Assembly: GCA_025453715.1 (NCBI GenBank)
Contig: JALOPT010000002.1
Location: 1 to 24,062 of the forward strand
Source: Methanoregulaceae archaeon
Lineage (GTDB): Archaea; Halobacteriota; Methanomicrobia; Methanomicrobiales; Methanospirillaceae
Direction: 5' to 3'
DNA: 24,062 nucleotides
Made by a program: the position numbers and the translations under genes. Below the pieces are notes generated by a model. That model was given only the letters and a program-made list of their open reading frames with translations. It was not told where the DNA came from and searched no databases. Below are positions 1 through 7,892 of the stretch, in pieces. The stretch's first letter is position 1; the number at the start of each line of letters is the position of its first letter.

Positions 1-22
1 TATTTGATGTGGAGGAATTGAC

Positions 23-400
23 ATGGAGATTGGGTGCGGTCGAGGCAGTTTGAGAAAAATTTTGCATTTGGATATGGATTCCTATTTTGCAACGGTTGAG
101 CAACAGTCTAATCCGAATTTGCAGGGAAGGCCGGTGGGAATAATTAAAGCATTGGGTCGGGGATGTGTAATTGCGGCTTCGATAGAGGCCAAAAAGTTTG
201 GTGTAAAAACAGTGGCTACACCGGTACCTGTTGTCACCAGCGAGGAGACACTTCTTTTTACCCCCACCCCGACCACTATGAGGCCAGTCCAGACCAAAAC
301 TCCGGTAACAACCCCGACCAAGTCCGGTGCTCCTATGGCTGGAGTTATTGCCGGTCTTGGTTTAGCCGGCTTCCTGGCAATCCGTAAATATAAGCGGTAA
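23..400 (+). CDS. Chimeric ORF: Y-family polymerase N-terminus joined to surface-protein C-terminal anchor
   Basis: This 125-residue frame has two unrelated halves. Residues 13-63 match the start of a Y-family (DinB/Pol IV-like) DNA polymerase: LHLDMDSYFATVEQQ carries the first catalytic aspartates, followed by RPVGI and ASIEAKKFGVKT. The palm, fingers and second catalytic motif are absent, so it cannot be an active polymerase. From about residue 64 (near base 212) it changes to a Thr/Pro-rich linker (TPVPVVTSEE, TPTPTT, TKTPVTTPTK), a hydrophobic stretch at about 104-120 and a basic end RKYKR, the usual anchor of methanogen cell-surface proteins. A ribosome site (GGAGG at about 11-15) precedes the ATG. 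The first half uses many TTG leucine codons, unlike its neighbours. It may be a recombination remnant, a decayed transferred gene or an assembly join. The two halves are clear; a functional product is doubtful. Confidence 0.6.
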   Translation: MEIGCGRGSLRKILHLDMDSYFATVEQQSNPNLQGRPVGIIKALGRGCVIAASIEAKKFGVKTVATPVPVVTSEETLLFTPTPTTMRPVQTKTPVTTPTKSGAPMAGVIAGLGLAGFLAIRKYKR

Positions 401-410
401 TATTGAGAAT

Positions 411-436
411 ACCGGAATACCGGTTATTCACTTTTT
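411..436. terminator. Possible hairpin terminator between convergent genes
   Basis: ACCGG (411-415), loop AATA and CCGGT (420-424) form a short hairpin, followed by a T-run near 432-436. It lies between the 3' end of the chimeric frame and the 3' end of the minus-strand regulator. The stem is short, so this is tentative. Confidence 0.3.
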
Positions 437-449
437 AAACGTGAGGGTA

Positions 450-1253
450 TCAGGTGCCCGGGTTTTTTCCCCGCTGAATTATGTCATAGAGGACCAGTAC
501 TGCTATGACCAGGCATCCGCCAAGGAAAAAAGCAATGAGAACTTCCTGGACAGGGAATACAACAGGTGCGGTTACCTGGAGCTGGACCTGGGAATGAACT
601 GTTCCAGGTTGGTACGTGGGGGCCATGGTTGCCGCAATATCCTTCAGATCCGTGATCCCTGACCCGTTTTCGGTAACCAGTCCCATACCCTGTGCCCCGG
701 CGTTTTCTGAGAATAAAGGGGCTGCTGACGGTACAGCGGGCAGTGTCTGAACCCTTGACTTTTCCAATTCGCCAGAGAACAGCACCATGTTCCCGGCCCG
801 GGGCAATAACTGCAGTACTGCCCCTATCACTACCGTTGCAACCGCAATAACTCCAAAGAGCGAGGCGTATTTGAGGAGCAGTGCCCTTACATTTGTGACC
901 CTTGGCGCGACGATAAGGAGCTGGTCCTTAAGCCCGTATACCTTTACTTCCCTTCCTTTCACGCTGTATTTTGTTTTTGTGACCTCTATCAGGCCTGCAT
1001 CGAGGAGGTTTTCAATATGGTACTTGGCAGTACCCATTGGGATCCCAAGCTGATCAGTAACCTCGGTGGAGGTTTTCGGGCCTGTTTTTAAGAGCTGAAG
1101 GATATCGCCGGCTGTCTGGCTCCCCATAGCCTTCGCAATCTTCTGGGCCTGCTCTCCGCCGGGTTCGAGAACGATCACGTCCCTGGTACCGTGTAGCGGG
1201 CCAGTCCCAGTCCCGCCCTGCCCCTCATCTCCGGGTATTGTGTCGTCTGTCAT
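450..1253 (-). CDS. Membrane-anchored winged-helix (ArsR-like) transcriptional regulator
   Basis: The 267-residue protein is a one-component regulator tied to the membrane. Residues about 37-110 form a winged helix-turn-helix of the ArsR type: AGDILQLLKTGPKTSTEVTD, then GTAKYHIENLLDAGLIEV and a basic wing. Two hydrophobic segments follow, about 126-150 and 237-258, separated by an 85-residue polar loop that should face outside. The short C-terminus (IIQRGKNPGT) is cytoplasmic. DNA binding is therefore predicted inside, with a possible sensing loop outside. Ligand and targets are unknown. It starts 8 bp after the stop codon of alaS on the same strand, so the two are probably co-transcribed. 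The N-terminal 20 residues are Gly/Thr/Asp-rich and probably disordered. The winged helix and membrane segments are clear; the signal is not. Confidence 0.85.
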   Translation of the reverse strand: MTDDTIPGDEGQGGTGTGPLHGTRDVIVLEPGGEQAQKIAKAMGSQTAGDILQLLKTGPKTSTEVTDQLGIPMGTAKYHIENLLDAGLIEVTKTKYSVKGREVKVYGLKDQLLIVAPRVTNVRALLLKYASLFGVIAVATVVIGAVLQLLPRAGNMVLFSGELEKSRVQTLPAVPSAAPLFSENAGAQGMGLVTENGSGITDLKDIAATMAPTYQPGTVHSQVQLQVTAPVVFPVQEVLIAFFLGGCLVIAVLVLYDIIQRGKNPGT

Positions 1254-1261
1254 AAGGCAAA

Positions 1262-4009
1262 TCAGCTGTTAAGGGCGGCCGTAATCCTCTCGCGGCCGAC
1301 CTTGATAGCAAGTTCCATCTGTTCGACCGCGGGCCCCCCCCCGCGTCCGACGGCAGGTGTCCCCCCGCCTTTCCCACCGAGGAGACCGGTGACCTGTCCG
1401 ATAATCTCACCGGCATTCACTTCAATGATACCGGAAGTAATTACTGCATCCACCCGTTCACCGTTTTTCGACAGGAAGAATGCCACGCCCCCCTTCCCGG
1501 AGACCTGGGCTGCAATGCTCATCAGGTCCTTTGCCGGGAGGTCGAGTCGTTTGACCACGACTGATACCCCTTTGATAATTTCAGGTTTTATTTGTGCGAT
1601 CTCAAGTTCCACGAGTTTCTGGGAGAGTTTTTCATTCTCTTTTTTCTGTTCTTTCCACTCGTTAAAGAACCGCTGCGATGTGACCGGCAGGTTGTCCTGC
1701 TGTACTGAAAACACCTCGGCCGAACAATTCACGATCTCTTCGAGGTGGTGCATCCATGCAAGTGCCGCAAGCCCGGCTGAGAACTCGAGCCGCTCGATAC
1801 CGTCCTGTATATGCTCGACCCGCATGATCTTGATCATGCCTATCTGGCCGGTACTCATACAGTGAGTACCTGCACATGCCTCGATATCTCCGGCCACGGA
1901 AACAATCCGGAGTTCTCTGCCCGGGGGTACACCGCCCTGGTAGAGCGAGAACCCGTATAACTGCTCGGCCTTGACTCGGTCCTCAAACCTGATATCGATG
2001 CACGTATCGGCGAGGACCATCCTGTTTGCCGCCATCTCAATTTTATGCAGTTCACCGGCCGTTATGTGCCTGAAATGCCGTATATCTATTCTCGAACTCT
2101 CAACTCCTTTCTGGGCGCCAGCCTGGTGAATATGTGCCCCGAGCACCTCTTTTGATGCCCTGAGCAGCAGGTGTGTCGCGGTATGGTGGCGCATCAGCGA
2201 CCAGCGTCGTTCTTCATCGACGATCCCTTTCACGCGGTCTCCGCGCCTGAGGATGCCGCCTTCCAGTATATGGATGACCACATCTCCGATCTTTACAACC
2301 CCCGTGACCCGTACCATGTTCTCCTGGGTAATGAGCATCCCGCTATCGGCAGGCTGGCCGCCACCTTCAGGGTAGAAGAGTGTCTGGTCCATTACGACAA
2401 AGCCATCAAAGAAGTCGATGACAACCGCCTCAAACTCGGTGTTGCATGGCTGTTCGTAATACAGCTTTCCGGTGGCAGGAAGGCCCCTGATACGGGACTG
2501 GTATTTTGCATACGGGTCTTCTGCAGCCGCAGCTTCAGACTCTGAGTGCATGTCAGCAATAAGCGAGTAGAAATTGTCAGGAAGGTCAACAACTGCCCCT
2601 TCCTTCTGTGCAATTTCCTTGATCATGTCAGGTGGAATACCATGGGAATCGTAGAGTGTGATGACCTCTTTGAGCGGCACCCGTTCTGATTTTGCCTTGA
2701 AGGTACGGGCCACTTTCTGGACGATTTTTGAACCTCGCTCGAGAGTCTGGGCATACTTTTCCACTTCACGGTCAATTATCTCCCTGATGACGAGGATGTC
2801 CTGTTCAAACTGCCGGGGCCCGATAATTTTTATCTGTTCCTCAACAAGGTCGGCCAGCCCGGCTTTTATGCCCAGGTCGCTCATCATCCTCAATGTCCTG
2901 CGGATTACAAGCCGTACAAGGTATCCTTCACGGACATTAGACGGCACGATGCAGTCACCGAGCATATAGGAAAGACAACGGGTATGGTCCACGATTGCAT
3001 AGACCTTCTCAATCGGTGCGATCATGCGGTCGAGCTTGTCGGGAGGGACATTAATCGCAGAAGCGACTTTATTTCTCAGCTGGAAGAGGTTAGCCCCTGA
3101 TATATCGCCGAGGAGTCCGGCATACCTGGCATTGAGAGAAAGAATTTTCGTATACTCTGCATCATCGAGCAGGTGTTCCATTCCTGCCGCTTCCATTACC
3201 CTTGAGACCATTTCCGGGAATACGGCATCGTAGATGGTCGGGGAGCCCCTGGACGCCCAGACAAAGCGCTCAAGCCCGTACCCGGTATCCACGATCCGGC
3301 TCTTCATCGGGTAATACATCTCACCATTGAGGTCGATCCCCGGGGCATCCGTTTTCTGCCTTCCAAGGTTCATGAACACGAGGGTGGCTACTTCAAGGCC
3401 CCCAATCAGCACCTCCACACTAGGCCCGGCATTTCCTCCGCCAATCCATGGGTGTTCCTTGTAGGTTACTTTCTGCAGGTCGCCGCCAATGGATTTTATA
3501 AACTCATCACAGAGTTCGACAGTGCGGTCTTTCCAGTATATCTCGGTGTCCTGGCTGTTAAAAGCGTGATGAGCCATCATTTCAAACTGGGTAAGGTGCC
3601 TGCCTGATCTCCCGACAGAGTCAAGGTCGTTTAACCTGATACATGGCTGTGAAATGGTAAGGGGGTTTGCCGGCGGGGGGACGATCCCTGCGGTAACATA
3701 TGGCTGGAAATCAGCAATTGACGCAATCGTGAGGTAAATATCATCCCTCCACCGTGCGACAACCGGGTAACGCTCAATGCGGGTGTGCCCGTTTCGTTCG
3801 AAGAACGAGAGGTATGCCTCTCTCATCTCATCCATTGAATGCCGCCGGAATACTGGGTTTCCAATAAAACTATACGGTTCGCAGGGTGCATCACCGCAGA
3901 TTTCACGGGAAGGGTCACGGGTCCAGAACGCAGAACCACACTTGGTACAGACCTTCCTGCTAAGCCCTTTCTGTTTAAAATAGTCGAGCTGATATTCTTC
4001 TTCGAGCAT
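1262..4009 (-). CDS. alaS: Alanyl-tRNA synthetase, archaeal type
   Basis: AlaRS charges tRNA-Ala with alanine and hydrolyses mischarged Ser/Gly-tRNA. The archaeal N-terminal zinc module is present (CTKCG, then CGDAPC; Cys 21, 24, 38 and 43 in the 915-residue form). The class II catalytic core follows, including the segment RWRDDIYLTIASIADFQPYV and VDTGYGLERFVW. The editing domain has the zinc ligands HTATH (609, 613) and CAGTH (712, 716). The C-terminal domain ends in the glycine-rich GGKGGG and GRGGG stretches. I chose the ATG at 4009, because archaeal homologues begin MLEEEYQL. A GTG at 4024 would add five residues. It is full length and intact. The membrane-anchored regulator follows 8 bp downstream, an unusual partner for a synthetase. 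A putative promoter lies far upstream near 4216, or close by at about 4054. Confidence 0.97.
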   Translation of the reverse strand: MLEEEYQLDYFKQKGLSRKVCTKCGSAFWTRDPSREICGDAPCEPYSFIGNPVFRRHSMDEMREAYLSFFERNGHTRIERYPVVARWRDDIYLTIASIADFQPYVTAGIVPPPANPLTISQPCIRLNDLDSVGRSGRHLTQFEMMAHHAFNSQDTEIYWKDRTVELCDEFIKSIGGDLQKVTYKEHPWIGGGNAGPSVEVLIGGLEVATLVFMNLGRQKTDAPGIDLNGEMYYPMKSRIVDTGYGLERFVWASRGSPTIYDAVFPEMVSRVMEAAGMEHLLDDAEYTKILSLNARYAGLLGDISGANLFQLRNKVASAINVPPDKLDRMIAPIEKVYAIVDHTRCLSYMLGDCIVPSNVREGYLVRLVIRRTLRMMSDLGIKAGLADLVEEQIKIIGPRQFEQDILVIREIIDREVEKYAQTLERGSKIVQKVARTFKAKSERVPLKEVITLYDSHGIPPDMIKEIAQKEGAVVDLPDNFYSLIADMHSESEAAAAEDPYAKYQSRIRGLPATGKLYYEQPCNTEFEAVVIDFFDGFVVMDQTLFYPEGGGQPADSGMLITQENMVRVTGVVKIGDVVIHILEGGILRRGDRVKGIVDEERRWSLMRHHTATHLLLRASKEVLGAHIHQAGAQKGVESSRIDIRHFRHITAGELHKIEMAANRMVLADTCIDIRFEDRVKAEQLYGFSLYQGGVPPGRELRIVSVAGDIEACAGTHCMSTGQIGMIKIMRVEHIQDGIERLEFSAGLAALAWMHHLEEIVNCSAEVFSVQQDNLPVTSQRFFNEWKEQKKENEKLSQKLVELEIAQIKPEIIKGVSVVVKRLDLPAKDLMSIAAQVSGKGGVAFFLSKNGERVDAVITSGIIEVNAGEIIGQVTGLLGGKGGGTPAVGRGGGPAVEQMELAIKVGRERITAALNS

Positions 4010-4210
4010 CTCTAGAGCACCCACGCATGATACCCTGTTGTGTTGTTAAAAACCGTTACCATTTTGTCGTCCACCTGAATCAGCTTACATCGGGTTATCG
4101 GGTGATTTTCTTTCTAATTCCCGGTTTTACAGAGAAATAACCGGTTTTAAGGTCACCCTGCCATCATCCATCCGGTCCACCTGTTCCATGGCTTTTTTGT
4201 TTTTAAAGTC

Positions 4211-4221
4211 CATATATAAAT
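4211..4221. promoter_or_regulatory. AT-rich TATA box, possibly bidirectional
   Basis: CATATATAAA is the strongest TATA-like element between alaS and the small ORF. Read on the minus strand it would start a transcript near 4189 with a roughly 180-nt leader before alaS. Read on the plus strand it would start one near 4243. Neither start is proven. Confidence 0.4.
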
Positions 4222-4440
4222 TCCCACGAAAAAGGAAAAGGATTTCCCATGAAGGTTAGCAACCCGGGGATATCTGCAGTGAATCAGCTGGATTGTGATG
4301 GTACCAATCAGGGTAAATGAAGAAATTTTCCGACCATTTTTACAATTCCAGTGATATCGTGATACATTATCCCGACCTGGTGGAATGTCTTCTATGCTTT
4401 CCCGGACAGCTGCTTTTAATCGAACGGAGGAGATCACCGA

Positions 4441-4618
4441 AATGCGAGTGGGAATAACCTATTTCATGAATGCATTTCGCAAACTTCATTCCTGTCGTGA
4501 AGAATTCCAGTTTATCATGGGAATAATCCGGAAAGGGGGCCCTGATGTGTCCGGAATTCAGGAGCTATTAATCTGGCCTGAAGTGACTGCGACTATTCAC
4601 AAGGTGGCAGATTCCTGA
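4441..4618 (+). CDS. Possible small protein, unrecognised
   Basis: This 58-residue frame starts at an ATG preceded by GGAGGAGATC with a six-base spacer, matching nine of ten bases of the ideal archaeal ribosome site GGAGGTGATC. The product (MRVGITYFMNAFRKLH start) has no motif I recognise, no clear signal peptide and a mildly amphipathic N-terminus. An upstream ATG at 4385 would add 19 residues but places the ribosome site inside the gene. No coding-bias comparison was possible. The only argument for it is the ribosome site, so treat it as a candidate. Confidence 0.35.
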
Positions 4619-4657
4619 TTAAACAGCCATACTATCAGGGCACCGGTGCATTTTTAT

Positions 4658-4996
4658 TCATTTTAATGTGTCCTGGTACCATTCATCAACCGGTTCGTAC
4701 TGGCCGGTCAGTTCAGCGATCCTTGCTGCAAGTACATGCCAGCAGGAGCCGCCGCGAAAAGCCTGGGCCCGGCAGGTGCAGAACTCCCCCTCTACGATGT
4801 ATTCATCGCTGGTGCCTACAACAACAAAGAAATCGAGGTACCGTTTCACACGGGATTCATCAACTGCAAGGACTGCTTTCCTTCCCCTCTCCCCATAAAT
4901 ACGGAGGATCTCCTCCTGAAGGTCAACAGATAGTGCATGGTCCCGCTCAAGGGTTTTCCAGAGTTCCTGCACCTTTTCTTCCGTTGTACCGCTCAT
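4658..4996 (-). CDS. SWIM-type zinc-finger protein
   Basis: The 112-residue protein carries a SWIM-like zinc motif CxCx(9)CxH: Cys73 and Cys75 (EFCTCRAQ), Cys85 and His87 (GSCWHVLAARI). SWIM fingers bind DNA or proteins and occur in archaea as small stand-alone proteins. The N-terminal half (about 1-60) is charged and probably helical, with KAVLAVDESRVKRYLDFFVV leading into the finger. Its ATG overlaps the stop codon of the upstream NIF3-family gene in an ATGA arrangement, so translation is probably coupled. It is full length for this type of protein. The finger is visible; the partner and role are unknown, though coupling to a NIF3 protein suggests they work in one complex or one stress response. 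Confidence 0.85.
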   Translation of the reverse strand: MSGTTEEKVQELWKTLERDHALSVDLQEEILRIYGERGRKAVLAVDESRVKRYLDFFVVVGTSDEYIVEGEFCTCRAQAFRGGSCWHVLAARIAELTGQYEPVDEWYQDTLK

Positions 4997-5700
4997 TGGC
5001 TCGCGATCATCTTAGGAGGGTCATCAATATAGTGCCATCCCATGCGTGACGAAAGCAACTGCATGGCAGGTGCTTCAAGTGCATAATGCGTTGCCTCGAT
5101 CAGGGGAAGTGGTGACTCCCTGATGACCGAGTGTTTTGCCTCGGCCGAAAGGAATGCATCTGCGCCAAGACGTTCGGCCTCCTGGATTAAACCGATATCG
5201 AACCCGCTCCCGCCAACAACAGCCAGGCTGCGTGTGGAGTGAAGATCGCCCCATATCCTGAGTGGCGAATGGAGAATTTTTCCGATCTGGTCAGGTACCA
5301 GCTGGCAGTCCCCGACCAGCCCAAGGGTCATCGGGGTAGTATTCGTGAGACCGAGTAGTTCGGCAAGAGAATCGTTGACGCCCCGTGGGGCATGGTCGAA
5401 ATTTGTATGCATTACGAAAATATTCATCCCTGAAGCCAGGACAGACCTGAGCAATGAGACGAGTGGTCCCCTGACTGCTGTTACCGGGTGGAAGATGGGG
5501 GTGTGATGCACCACAAGCATATCGGCCTGCTGCCTGACTGCTTCTTTCACAACTCCCGGACTGGCATCAAGAGCACAGGCGACCCTCCTGATATCCTTAT
5601 TTCCTTCAATAATAAGGCCAATACGGGCAGTATCAAACTCTTCTGCAAGACCGGGTGGTGCTACTATTTCCATCCCGGATATAAACTCGCGAATATCCAT
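4993..5700 (-). CDS. NIF3 / GTP cyclohydrolase I type 2-like metal-binding protein
   Basis: This 235-residue protein belongs to the NIF3 family (COG0327), toroidal proteins with a dinuclear metal centre whose true substrate is unsettled. Predicted ligands are visible: the HH pair in VVHHTPIF (65-66), MHTNFDHAPRGVND (His98, Asp102) and the C-terminal IEATHYALEA (His205, Glu209). It lacks the inserted PII-like domain seen in longer bacterial members. A TATA box on the minus strand (plus coordinates 5722-5729) is centred about 26 bp before the ATG, so the message is likely leaderless. The gene is divergent from the COG1900 gene and feeds into the SWIM-finger gene with a 4-bp overlap. Family membership is firm; the enzymatic role is not known. 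Confidence 0.92.
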   Translation of the reverse strand: MDIREFISGMEIVAPPGLAEEFDTARIGLIIEGNKDIRRVACALDASPGVVKEAVRQQADMLVVHHTPIFHPVTAVRGPLVSLLRSVLASGMNIFVMHTNFDHAPRGVNDSLAELLGLTNTTPMTLGLVGDCQLVPDQIGKILHSPLRIWGDLHSTRSLAVVGGSGFDIGLIQEAERLGADAFLSAEAKHSVIRESPLPLIEATHYALEAPAMQLLSSRMGWHYIDDPPKMIASQ

Positions 5701-5720
5701 AATGCGGTTTAGGCCGGGGA

Positions 5721-5767
5721 CTTTAAATATTCTATATTACTGATGGTAATATATTAACCTATAAATA
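5721..5767. promoter_or_regulatory. Divergent promoter pair for NIF3 and COG1900 genes
   Basis: Two TATA boxes lie back to back: TTTAAATA at 5722-5729 serving the minus strand, and TATAAATA at 5760-5767 serving the plus strand. Each is about 26-28 bp from the start codon it serves (5700 and 5792). Both transcripts should therefore start at, or within a few bases of, the first codon. The 30 bp between the boxes could hold a shared operator. Confidence 0.7.
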
Positions 5768-5791
5768 TTCTTGAAAATGATATATACCCGT

Positions 5792-7300
5792 ATGAAGAAG
5801 TCCATCGACCTGATAAATGAACGTGTACGGGATGGCAATGCAAGGGTGGTCACTGCTGATGAAATGCCCGGACTTGTTGCCGAACTAGGGGAGGAAGAGG
5901 CGCTCCGTGAAGTGGATGTTGTTACCACCGGTACCTTCGGTGCGATGTGTTCATCAGGTGCTTTTTTTAATTTCGGCCATGCAGAACCCCCTATCCGGAT
6001 GGAACGAATTTGGTTAAACGATGTCGAGGCGTACGGGGGACTTGCGGCGGTTGACACCTATATCGGGGCGACCCAGCAGTCAACAACACGGGAGGACCAG
6101 TACGGCGGGGCCCATGTTATCGAGGACTTTATCGCAGGTAAATCAGTCGAGCTGAGGGCAATGTCGCGTGGTACAGACTGTTACCCGCGGCGGACGATTA
6201 CAACTGACCTGCTCCTCGAGCACCTGAACCAGGCGATCATGTGTAACCCCCGGAATGCATACCAGAGGTATAACGCAGCGATTAATACCACCGATCGCGT
6301 CCTGCATACCTACATGGGGATGCTGCTCCCGAATTCAGGAAATATTTCATTTTCAGGTGCAGGAGTGTTAAATCCCCTCTCCAATGACCCGAAACTACGT
6401 ATGATCGGCAGCGGGGTGCCGATCTTTCTCGGGGGTGCGCAGGGGATGGTCGTCGGAGAAGGGACACAGAACTCACCTGCAGGCGGGTTTGGTACATTGA
6501 TGGTTACTGGCAACATGAAGGAGATGTCGCAGGACTATGTCCGGGCTGCAACGATGCAGGGGTATGGTGTGACCCTGTATATCGGTGTCGGCATCCCTAT
6601 CCCGGTGGTTGATATTGACATTGTAAGGAGTACCGCTGTCAGGGACGAGGACATCGAGGTTGACCTACTTGACTATGGTATCCCCAGCAGGAACCGGCCT
6701 GCGGTCAGAAAAGTAAATTATGCAGAACTCCGGAGTGGCATTGTCGAGGTCAATGGCGAAGAAATCCGGACTTCCTCACTTTCGAGTTACCGGAAGGCGA
6801 AAGATGTCGCCGAAACCCTGAAAGGGTGGGTGGAACAGGGGAAAATGACCCTAGTACTCCCCACACGTCCGATTATCCCCGAAACAAGGGTTAAACCTAT
6901 GCACGAATCCGTACACGGGCCCCGCGTTCTTGATATCATGGACAAGCGGGTAGTATCTATCGGTGAATCCGAAGAGATCAGGGCAGCAGCGCAGAAGCTC
7001 CTGAAAGGGGAGACAAACCACCTCCCTGTGATCAATAATAACGGTCTGCTGGTCGGCATTGTGACAACATATGATATTTCGAAAGCCGTGGCGAACCCGG
7101 GTAAAGCAACACTTGTGCGGGATATCATGAAAAAGAAAGTCGTGACTACCACGCAGGATGAACCGGTGGATATCGCGGTGCAGAAACTTGAACGTCATAA
7201 TATCAGCGCGATGCCGGTAGTTGATAAGGAGATGCACGTGGTTGCCATGCTGACCGCGATTGATTTAGGAAAGCTGATCGGAGGGAGGTGGCTTAAATGA
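5792..7300 (+). CDS. COG1900/DUF39 homocysteine-biosynthesis protein with C-terminal CBS pair
   Basis: This is a homologue of MA1821 of Methanosarcina acetivorans, which with MA1822 converts aspartate semialdehyde and sulfide to homocysteine through protein persulfides. Residues 1-375 form the DUF39 domain, with GAMCSSGAFFNFGH and RGTDCYPRRTITTD holding the two conserved cysteines (53 and 130 in the 502-residue form, close to the Cys54/Cys131 I recall for MA1821). Two CBS domains follow (about 379-435 and 443-498; IMDKRVVSI, GIVTTYDIS, SAMPVVD), which usually bind adenylates. I chose the ATG at 5792, not TTG 5771 or ATG 5777, because the TATA box at 5760-5767 leaves no room for an earlier start. 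It overlaps the NIL-ferredoxin gene by 4 bp (ATGA), so both are translated together. Confidence 0.95.
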   Translation: MKKSIDLINERVRDGNARVVTADEMPGLVAELGEEEALREVDVVTTGTFGAMCSSGAFFNFGHAEPPIRMERIWLNDVEAYGGLAAVDTYIGATQQSTTREDQYGGAHVIEDFIAGKSVELRAMSRGTDCYPRRTITTDLLLEHLNQAIMCNPRNAYQRYNAAINTTDRVLHTYMGMLLPNSGNISFSGAGVLNPLSNDPKLRMIGSGVPIFLGGAQGMVVGEGTQNSPAGGFGTLMVTGNMKEMSQDYVRAATMQGYGVTLYIGVGIPIPVVDIDIVRSTAVRDEDIEVDLLDYGIPSRNRPAVRKVNYAELRSGIVEVNGEEIRTSSLSSYRKAKDVAETLKGWVEQGKMTLVLPTRPIIPETRVKPMHESVHGPRVLDIMDKRVVSIGESEEIRAAAQKLLKGETNHLPVINNNGLLVGIVTTYDISKAVANPGKATLVRDIMKKKVVTTTQDEPVDIAVQKLERHNISAMPVVDKEMHVVAMLTAIDLGKLIGGRWLK

Positions 7301-7689
7301 AACTCCTTGTCAACTTTTCAAGAAAAGCAGGTCAGAAACCGATTATTGCACAGGTAGTAAAGGAAACAGGGGTATTGATTAACGTGGAGCGGGCGATCAT
7401 TGATTCGTCCGAAGGTGAGGCACTGATTGACATCCCGGACGAATCATGTAAAATTGTCAAAGAGAAGATGGCAAGCCTCGGGGCAACGGTCCGGGTACTT
7501 GAACACGGGATCATCCTTGACGAGACCGAATGCGTGGACTGTGGTGCCTGTGTGAGTGTCTGCCCCCATGAAGTGTTCTACCTCGACGAGGACTGGGTGG
7601 TCCGCGTCAGGGAAGGGCGTTGTGTCCTCTGTGGCCGGTGCATGGAGGCATGCCCGCATCATGCCCTCTACCATAAAGAAGAGCTGTGA
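7297..7689 (+). CDS. NIL-domain ferredoxin, partner of the COG1900 protein
   Basis: This 130-residue protein is a homologue of MA1822. Residues 1-72 form an NIL domain (LLVNFSRKAGQKPIIAQVVK), a small ligand-binding fold also found in methionine transporters. Residues 79-119 hold two 4Fe-4S ferredoxin motifs: C79xxC82xxC85xxxCP and C109xxC112xxC115xxxCP. It is thought to deliver the electrons needed to reduce the persulfide/thio intermediate during homocysteine formation. The ATG overlaps the stop codon of the COG1900 gene, which fits a fixed one-to-one complex. A T7 run at 7704-7710 ends the operon. Length and both clusters are complete. Confidence 0.95.
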   Translation: MKLLVNFSRKAGQKPIIAQVVKETGVLINVERAIIDSSEGEALIDIPDESCKIVKEKMASLGATVRVLEHGIILDETECVDCGACVSVCPHEVFYLDEDWVVRVREGRCVLCGRCMEACPHHALYHKEEL

Positions 7690-7703
7690 AACAATTCTCT
7701 CAC

Positions 7704-7710
7704 TTTTTTT
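7704..7710 (+). terminator. Oligo-T terminator after the NIL-ferredoxin gene
   Basis: Seven consecutive T bases lie 15 bp after the stop codon. Archaeal RNA polymerase stops at such U-runs without a hairpin. Confidence 0.5.
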
Positions 7711-7892
7711 ATCTGCAGGGAAAATTGGCTGATTTCATTGTCCCTGTTAGGGTATCGTTTAAGAGGATGGTGGCCGGCGGCCTTCATAAATCCCTTTTTA
7801 AATCCGGAAAGGAGGTTCTTATCACCCGGAGTTCATCACCGCGGGTGTACGGTCTCCTGTCTTTTAGTGCTCCTCCCGGGCAGGCCTTGGTA

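Larger units (their letters stand above)
4010..4657. other. Gene-poor stretch upstream of alaS
   Basis: About 650 bp without a recognisable conserved gene. It holds a strong AT-rich box (TATATAAA, 4213-4220) that can be read in either direction, a short direct repeat CCCGAT-type element in the alaS leader (near 4094-4105 on the plus strand), and one small plus-strand ORF with a ribosome site (listed separately). Two tiny ORFs lie about 27-33 bp from the AT-rich box: a 20-codon minus-strand frame 4127-4189 and a 23-codon plus-strand frame 4249-4320. Both may be chance. Confidence 0.5.
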
